From: GCA-2723085 sp042093455
GTDB lineage: Bacteria > Bacteroidota > Bacteroidia > Flavobacteriales_D > Parvicellaceae
Direction: 5' to 3'
Assembly (NCBI GenBank): GCA_042093455.1
Contig: JBELEU010000057.1
Location: 1 to 11,095 of the forward strand
Length of the DNA: 11,095 nt
In this document: piece after piece, positions 6,777 through 11,095 of the stretch
How positions within the stretch are numbered: the stretch's first letter is position 1
How the letters are laid out: each line of letters opens with the position of its first letter
Made by a program: the position numbers and the translations under genes
Notes under the pieces: model-generated
Told to the model about the DNA's origin: nothing
Databases searched by the model: none
Seen by the model: only the letters and a program-made list of their open reading frames with translations

Positions 6777-7715
6777 ATGAAAGTTGCTATACTTGACAAT
6801 GTTCATCCTCTTTTTGAAAAAACATTTAATGAATGGGGTTGGGAGGTTGTTTTGGCAAATAAGTGGTCAAAAAATGATTTTCAAAAAAACATATCCAGCT
6901 TTGATGGTATTGTAATTAGGTCAAGATTGGTTCTTGATGAACAAAATTTATCGTTTGCTAAAAACTTGAAGTTCATTGCTCGCCCTGGATCGGGGTTAGA
7001 AAATATTGATTTGGATTATTGTAATTCAAACACGGTCAAAGTTTTCAGATCTCCTGAAGGAAATAGAGATGCTGTAGCGGAACATGTTGTGGGAATGGTT
7101 TTGATGCTAAACAAACACCTTTTTCGTTCAAACATACAAGTTAGAAACTCCATCTGGAAAAGGGAGACCAATAGAGGAAGTGAATTAATGGGGAAAACTT
7201 TTGCAATCATAGGGTATGGATTTATGGGAGAGGCATTGGCAGAAAGATTATCTGGATTTGGTGTCAATGTTATTGCTTATGATAAGTATAAAAATGATTT
7301 TTCTTCATCAATAGTTAAGCAAGTTACACTTCATGAGGTTTTTAATTCTGCCGATTTTGTCAGCTTACATACGCCCTTATCTAATGAGACCATTGGGATG
7401 GTAAATAATGATTTTATTTCAAAATTTAGAAAGTCTTTTGTTCTTATAAATTCTGCAAGAGGAAAGTCTGTTGTTCTTAAAGACTTGGTAGAAGGTCTGA
7501 AATCTGGTAAAATTGCTGGTGCATGCTTAGACGTTTTAGAAATTGAATCCAGTTCTTTTGAAAAAGTTGAAGTAAGTTCAAATAAACATTTTAACTCTTT
7601 AATTGAGATGGATAATGTTGTTTTGAGTCCTCATATTGCTGGATGGTCTCAAGAATCAAAACTTAAAATGGCTGAATTTTTGATAGCTAAAATTGCTAAA
7701 GATTTTCTAAATTAG
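6777..7715 (+). CDS. D-2-hydroxyacid dehydrogenase, short phosphoglycerate-dehydrogenase-like
   Basis: NAD(P)-dependent oxidoreductase of the D-isomer-specific 2-hydroxyacid dehydrogenase family, 312 residues, cytosolic. The substrate domain holds the ARPGSGLENID loop; the nucleotide domain has GYGFMG (146-151). The catalytic triad is complete: R228 in NSARG, E257 in DVLEIE (29 residues after the Arg, as in E. coli SerA) and H286 in SPHIAGW. SPEGNRDAVAEH resembles the segment in phosphoglycerate dehydrogenases, but there is no C-terminal ACT domain, so allosteric serine control of the SerA type is absent. Substrate could be 3-phosphoglycerate or another 2-hydroxyacid; I give no symbol. I chose ATG 6777, 1 nt after the mgtE stop. 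An upstream in-frame TTG at 6753 lies inside mgtE and would add eight residues ahead of the normal MKVAILDN strand. Last gene of the run. Confidence 0.92.
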   Translation: MKVAILDNVHPLFEKTFNEWGWEVVLANKWSKNDFQKNISSFDGIVIRSRLVLDEQNLSFAKNLKFIARPGSGLENIDLDYCNSNTVKVFRSPEGNRDAVAEHVVGMVLMLNKHLFRSNIQVRNSIWKRETNRGSELMGKTFAIIGYGFMGEALAERLSGFGVNVIAYDKYKNDFSSSIVKQVTLHEVFNSADFVSLHTPLSNETIGMVNNDFISKFRKSFVLINSARGKSVVLKDLVEGLKSGKIAGACLDVLEIESSSFEKVEVSSNKHFNSLIEMDNVVLSPHIAGWSQESKLKMAEFLIAKIAKDFLN

Positions 7716-7777
7716 TTTGTTTGCCAAACTCTTATTTATAATAGTTTTAAATAGCTATAAATACTTAACAAATTGTG

Positions 7778-7804
7778 TTGTAATCTAATTTTCATCTATT
7801 TTTG
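7778..7804 (+). promoter_or_regulatory. Candidate promoter for sdhCAB
   Basis: TATTTTTG at 7797-7804 matches the Bacteroidota -7 consensus TAnnTTTG. A TTG at 7778-7780 lies 16 nt upstream, within one base of the 17-nt spacing reported for Flavobacterium promoters. The sdhC ATG is 63 nt after the -7 element, leaving a leader of about 55 nt. The rest of the 152-nt intergenic region (7716-7867) is AT-rich, with a small palindrome ATAGCTAT at 7751-7758 and a weak hairpin just after the upstream stop; I see no gene or known riboswitch in it. Confidence 0.45.
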
Positions 7805-7867
7805 ACGAGAGAATTAACATACAATTTTAAATTATACATTAGATTCAAGTTTGACAATTATTAGACC

Positions 7868-8557
7868 ATGAGCAAATCAACTTTTTATACTTCAATAGGA
7901 TACAAAATCCTAATGGCATTGTCAGGACTTTTCCTGATGTTTTTTCTTTTGCAACACTTAGTTATTAATATGCTTTCTGTTGTTAGTCCTGATGCTTTTA
8001 ACGAGGCATCACATTTCATGGGAACCAATCCAATTGTGCAATTTGTAATGCAGCCAATTTTGATTTTCGCTGTTATCTTTCATTTCATCATGGGAATGGT
8101 TTTAGAATATAGAAATAACAAATCTAGATCTACCAAATACGTTTACAACAAACCCTCAGCTAATTCAAATTGGATGTCCAGGAATATGATCATAAGTGGG
8201 TTAACTGTTTTAGCTTTTTTAGCTGTTCATTTTATTGATTTTTGGATTCCAGAAATAAATACAAAGTACATTATTGGTGATACAACAGGTTTAATAAATA
8301 ACTCAACTGAATTTAGATATTTTCATGAGCTTCATGAAAAATTTATGCAACCTGAGCGTGTGATTGCCTATGTGGTTGCTTTCGTTTTTCTCTCCCTGCA
8401 TTTATTACATGGTTTTCAATCTTCTTTCCAAACAGTAGGAGTTTCGTCAAAAGATAGAAGGTTTAAATTAATCAAAATGGGAAATATTTTCGCTGTAATT
8501 GTACCCTTAGGATTTATTTTTATTGCTCTATTCCATTTTTTAACCCAACAACATTAA
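7868..8557 (+). CDS. sdhC: Succinate dehydrogenase cytochrome b558 subunit (type B, di-heme)
   Basis: Membrane anchor of succinate:quinone oxidoreductase (complex II / fumarate reductase); binds two b hemes and the quinone, here presumably menaquinone. 229 residues with five hydrophobic helices (about 10-34, 57-81, 106-127, 162-186, 204-226), the pattern of the single large type-B anchor and not of the SdhC+SdhD pairs. Histidines placed like the four heme ligands of Bacillus SdhC and Wolinella FrdC are H30 (LLQHLVIN), H72 (FHFIMG), H121 (AVHFIDFW) and H178 (LSLHLLHG); H181 is an alternative to H178. The last helix before the loop ends in the family-typical HGFQSSFQTVG. First gene of sdhCAB; sdhA starts 13 nt after the stop. 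No Shine-Dalgarno is seen before the ATG. Confidence 0.95.
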   Translation: MSKSTFYTSIGYKILMALSGLFLMFFLLQHLVINMLSVVSPDAFNEASHFMGTNPIVQFVMQPILIFAVIFHFIMGMVLEYRNNKSRSTKYVYNKPSANSNWMSRNMIISGLTVLAFLAVHFIDFWIPEINTKYIIGDTTGLINNSTEFRYFHELHEKFMQPERVIAYVVAFVFLSLHLLHGFQSSFQTVGVSSKDRRFKLIKMGNIFAVIVPLGFIFIALFHFLTQQH

Positions 8558-8570
8558 ATTAGTTTATCAA

Positions 8571-10574
8571 ATGACAAATTTTAAATCATCAGTTCCAGAG
8601 GGAGTTTTAAAAGATAAATGGACTCAATACAAAGATTCAATAAATCTTGTAAATCCAGCAAATAAGAGAAACATTGATGTAATTGTAATTGGTAGTGGCT
8701 TAGCTGGAGGTTCTGCTTCTGCAACTCTTGCAGAATTAGGATATAACGTTAAAACATTTTGTTATCAAGATAGTCCAAGGCGTGCACACTCTATTGCAGC
8801 TCAAGGTGGAATCAATGCAGCAAAAAATTACCAGGGGGATGGAGATTCAACTTATAGACTTTTTTACGACACTGTAAAAGGGGGAGATTATCGTTCTAGA
8901 GAATCCAATGTTCATAGATTAGCAGAGGTTTCAACAAATATTATAGATCAATGTGTTGCACAAGGAGTTCCCTTTGCCCGAGATTATGGTGGGCTTTTAG
9001 ATAATCGTTCATTTGGTGGTGTTTTAGTTTCAAGAACTTTTTATGCAAAAGGGCAAACAGGACAGCAACTTCTTTTAGGTGCTTACTCAGCGATGAATCG
9101 CCAAATAGCTAGAGGTAAGATAAAAATGTTCAACAGGCATGAAATGCTTGATGTAGTTGTAGTTGATGGTAAAGCAAGAGGAATAATAGCAAGAAACCTA
9201 ACTACCGGTGAAGTTGAAAGACATTCAGCTCACGCTGTAGTTATAGCTTCTGGTGGATATGGAAATGTTTATTTCCTATCAACAAACGCTATGGGAAGTA
9301 ATGCTACAGCAGCTTGGAAAGCTCACAAAAAAGGAGCCTTCTTTGCTAATCCATGTTATACTCAGATTCATCCTACGTGCATCCCTCGTTCAGGGGATTA
9401 TCAAGCTAAGTTGACATTAATGTCAGAATCTTTAAGAAATGATGGTAGAATTTGGGTCCCAAAAAACATTGAAGATGTTGAAGCTATTAGAAAAGGGACT
9501 TTAAAAGCGGTTGATATTACAGAAGAAAATCGTGACTATTTCTTAGAAAGAAGATATCCAGCATTCGGTAACCTTGTTCCAAGAGACGTTGCTTCAAGAG
9601 CTGCTAAAGAAAGGTGTGATGCTGGTTATGGTGTTAACCAAACCGGTGAGGCTGTGTTTTTAGATTTTAAATCTGCTATAACAAGGTATGGTAAAGAGCA
9701 AGCAACTTTAAAAGGTCTTGATGAAAATGATGCAAAACTTGTCAAGAAACTAGGGCAAGACATTGTTAAAGCCAAGTATGGAAACTTATTTCAAATGTAT
9801 GAGAAAATCGTGGATGATAATCCTTATGAGATGCCCATGATGATTTATCCTGCTGTACACTACACAATGGGGGGAGTATGGGTAGATTATAACTTAATGA
9901 CAACTGTTCCTGGGTTATATGCTATAGGTGAAGCTAATTTTTCTGATCATGGAGCCAATCGTTTAGGTGCTTCGGCTTTAATGCAAGGATTAGCTGACGG
10001 ATATTTTGTTTTACCATATACAATAGGACATTACTTATCAGACGACATAAGAACAGGCCCCATTTCTACTGAGACAAAAGAATTTGAAGATGCAGAGAAT
10101 GATGTTAGAGATAAGTTAAATAAGCTGGCAAATGCTAACGGTGTTCATTCAGTAGATTATTATCACAAGAAATTGGGTAATATCATGTGGAATAAATGCG
10201 GTATGGCTAGAACTGAAAAAGGCCTTAATGAAGCTATCAAAGAAATAGCTACTTTGAGAGAAGATTTTTGGGAAAATGTAAAAATTCCTGGTAATGCAAA
10301 CGAAATGAATAGAGAGCTTGAAAAAGCTGGAAGAGTTGCAGATTTTCTTGAATTAGGAGAGTTATTTGCTAAAGATGCCCTTCACAGAAATGAATCTTGC
10401 GGAGGACATTTTAGGGAAGAATATGCAACAGAAGAAGGTGAGGCTAAAAGAAACGATAAAGATTTCTCATACGTTGCTGCATGGGAATATAAAGGAAAAC
10501 CATCTGATGCTGTTTTGCATAAAGAAGAATTGAAATTTGATAATATTGAAGTAAAGGAGAGATCCTACAAATAA
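8571..10574 (+). CDS. sdhA: Succinate dehydrogenase / fumarate reductase flavoprotein subunit
   Basis: Catalytic FAD subunit of complex II: oxidises succinate to fumarate (or the reverse) and passes electrons to the SdhB clusters, on the cytoplasmic face. 667 residues, normal for type-B enzymes. Seen in order: FAD dinucleotide motif GSGLAGG (41-47); RRAHSIAAQGGINAA with H73 as the expected covalent FAD-linked histidine; HPTCIPRSGDY with H267; VPRDVASRA with R338, the expected proton-shuttle arginine (R286 in E. coli SdhA); HYTMGGVWVD with H430; GANRLGASAL with R464; then the helical C-terminal domain ending in the RNESCGGHFREE region. All substrate-binding and catalytic residues are present. 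It lies between sdhC (13-nt gap) and sdhB (7-nt gap). Aerobic succinate oxidation with menaquinone is the usual direction in this phylum; sequence alone does not settle it. Confidence 0.97.
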   Translation: MTNFKSSVPEGVLKDKWTQYKDSINLVNPANKRNIDVIVIGSGLAGGSASATLAELGYNVKTFCYQDSPRRAHSIAAQGGINAAKNYQGDGDSTYRLFYDTVKGGDYRSRESNVHRLAEVSTNIIDQCVAQGVPFARDYGGLLDNRSFGGVLVSRTFYAKGQTGQQLLLGAYSAMNRQIARGKIKMFNRHEMLDVVVVDGKARGIIARNLTTGEVERHSAHAVVIASGGYGNVYFLSTNAMGSNATAAWKAHKKGAFFANPCYTQIHPTCIPRSGDYQAKLTLMSESLRNDGRIWVPKNIEDVEAIRKGTLKAVDITEENRDYFLERRYPAFGNLVPRDVASRAAKERCDAGYGVNQTGEAVFLDFKSAITRYGKEQATLKGLDENDAKLVKKLGQDIVKAKYGNLFQMYEKIVDDNPYEMPMMIYPAVHYTMGGVWVDYNLMTTVPGLYAIGEANFSDHGANRLGASALMQGLADGYFVLPYTIGHYLSDDIRTGPISTETKEFEDAENDVRDKLNKLANANGVHSVDYYHKKLGNIMWNKCGMARTEKGLNEAIKEIATLREDFWENVKIPGNANEMNRELEKAGRVADFLELGELFAKDALHRNESCGGHFREEYATEEGEAKRNDKDFSYVAAWEYKGKPSDAVLHKEELKFDNIEVKERSYK

Positions 10575-10581
10575 TTAAAAC

Positions 10582-11095
10582 ATGGATTTAACATTAAAAG
10601 TTTGGAGACAAAAAAACGCTAATGATAAAGGTCGTATGGCTACTTATCCAATTAAAGATGTATCAGAGCATATGTCTTTTCTTGAAATGTTGGATGTTTT
10701 AAATGAAGAATTAATTGAAAAAGGGGATGATCCGATTGCCTTTGACCATGATTGTAGAGAAGGGATCTGCGGAATGTGTTCACTCTACATCAATGGAGAA
10801 GCACACGGACCAGATCGAAGAGTTACTACTTGCCAACTTCACATGAGGAAATTTAAGGACGGAGATACTATCCACATTGAACCTTTTAGATCTAACTCTT
10901 TCCCTGTTGTACAGGACTTAGTAGTTGACCGTTCTGCTTTTGACAGAATTCAACAAGCAGGGGGGTATGTTTCTGTTAATACTTCTGGTAATACCCAAGA
11001 TGCTAATGCAATTCCTATTCCTAAGGAAAATGCAGATTTAGCTTTTGATGCCGCAACTTGCATTGGATGTGGTGCTTGTGTGGCTTCTTGTAAAA
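10582..11095 (+). CDS. sdhB: Succinate dehydrogenase iron-sulfur subunit (3' end outside window)
   Basis: Electron-transfer subunit of complex II carrying [2Fe-2S], [4Fe-4S] and [3Fe-4S] clusters between FAD and the membrane quinone. 171 codons are visible; the full protein is about 245-255 residues in this phylum, so roughly 80 are missing. The plant-type ferredoxin domain has the [2Fe-2S] ligands C58, C63, C66 (CREGICGMC) and C84. The second domain begins with CIGCGACVASC, giving C160, C163, C166 and C170 for the [4Fe-4S] and part of the [3Fe-4S] site; the remaining cysteines lie beyond the edge. The ATG at 10582 is 7 nt after the sdhA stop. An AAGGAG at 10554-10559 is about 22 nt upstream, too far to serve as a normal ribosome binding site. 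Confidence 0.96.
   Translation, partial: MDLTLKVWRQKNANDKGRMATYPIKDVSEHMSFLEMLDVLNEELIEKGDDPIAFDHDCREGICGMCSLYINGEAHGPDRRVTTCQLHMRKFKDGDTIHIEPFRSNSFPVVQDLVVDRSAFDRIQQAGGYVSVNTSGNTQDANAIPIPKENADLAFDAATCIGCGACVASCK

Noticed and set aside
7016..7267. Minus-strand open frame inside the hydroxyacid dehydrogenase gene
   Set aside because: Shadow of a gene with a complete catalytic triad; no independent support.
7714..7730. Hairpin AGTTTG-TTTGC-CAAACT as a terminator after the hydroxyacid dehydrogenase gene
   Set aside because: A perfect but short 6-bp stem with only two G-C pairs and an interrupted T-rich tail; in DNA this AT-rich such stems are expected by chance. It is in the right place but too weak to call.
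10554..10559. AAGGAG as Shine-Dalgarno for sdhB
   Set aside because: It ends about 22 nt before the ATG, inside sdhA codons; normal spacing is 5-10 nt and Bacteroidota rarely use this signal.
1..11095. Mobile elements, CRISPR, toxin-antitoxin, phage defence or biosynthetic cluster
   Set aside because: No transposase, integrase, long direct or inverted repeats, tRNA, or abrupt base-composition change was seen; genes are core metabolism and ribosome functions packed end to end.

Overview
This window looks like core chromosome from a low-GC (roughly one third by eye) member of the Bacteroidota, most likely a marine flavobacterium-like lineage. The evidence is the type-B succinate dehydrogenase operon ordered sdhC-sdhA-sdhB, the tight rbfA / methyltransferase / tsaE / alanine-dehydrogenase-family run, near absence of Shine-Dalgarno sequences, and promoter-like elements of the Bacteroidota form TAnnTTTG. 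There are ten protein-coding genes, two of them cut by the window edges. I found no RNA genes, insertion sequences, CRISPR arrays or prophage genes.

Left arm (1-2661, minus strand), in transcription order: rbfA (30S maturation), an uncharacterised class I methyltransferase, tsaE (tRNA t6A synthesis ATPase) and an alanine dehydrogenase/PNT-family gene that runs off the left edge. Each junction is a 4-nt start/stop overlap (ATGA, TTGA, ATGA), so the genes are almost certainly one translationally coupled operon.

Centre (2775-7715, plus strand), divergent from rbfA: an MsbA-like ABC exporter, rsmA (16S rRNA dimethyladenosine transferase), mgtE (Mg2+ channel/transporter) and a D-2-hydroxyacid dehydrogenase. 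Gaps are 3, 35 and 1 nt. The short divergent region holds a good promoter candidate for the exporter and a weaker one for rbfA. Two ribosome-maturation genes, rbfA and rsmA, flank this divergent region.

Right arm (7868-11095, plus strand): sdhC, sdhA and the start of sdhB, encoding a membrane-bound succinate:menaquinone oxidoreductase / fumarate reductase. A 152-nt AT-rich intergenic region with a TAnnTTTG promoter candidate precedes it. The C-terminal part of sdhB lies beyond the right edge.

I see no new multi-gene system here. The points most worth a second look are in individual proteins: the alanine-dehydrogenase-family protein lacks two residues that define characterised alanine dehydrogenases, and the methyltransferase has an unusual SAM-binding loop and a cysteine motif with its fourth cysteine replaced by aspartate.
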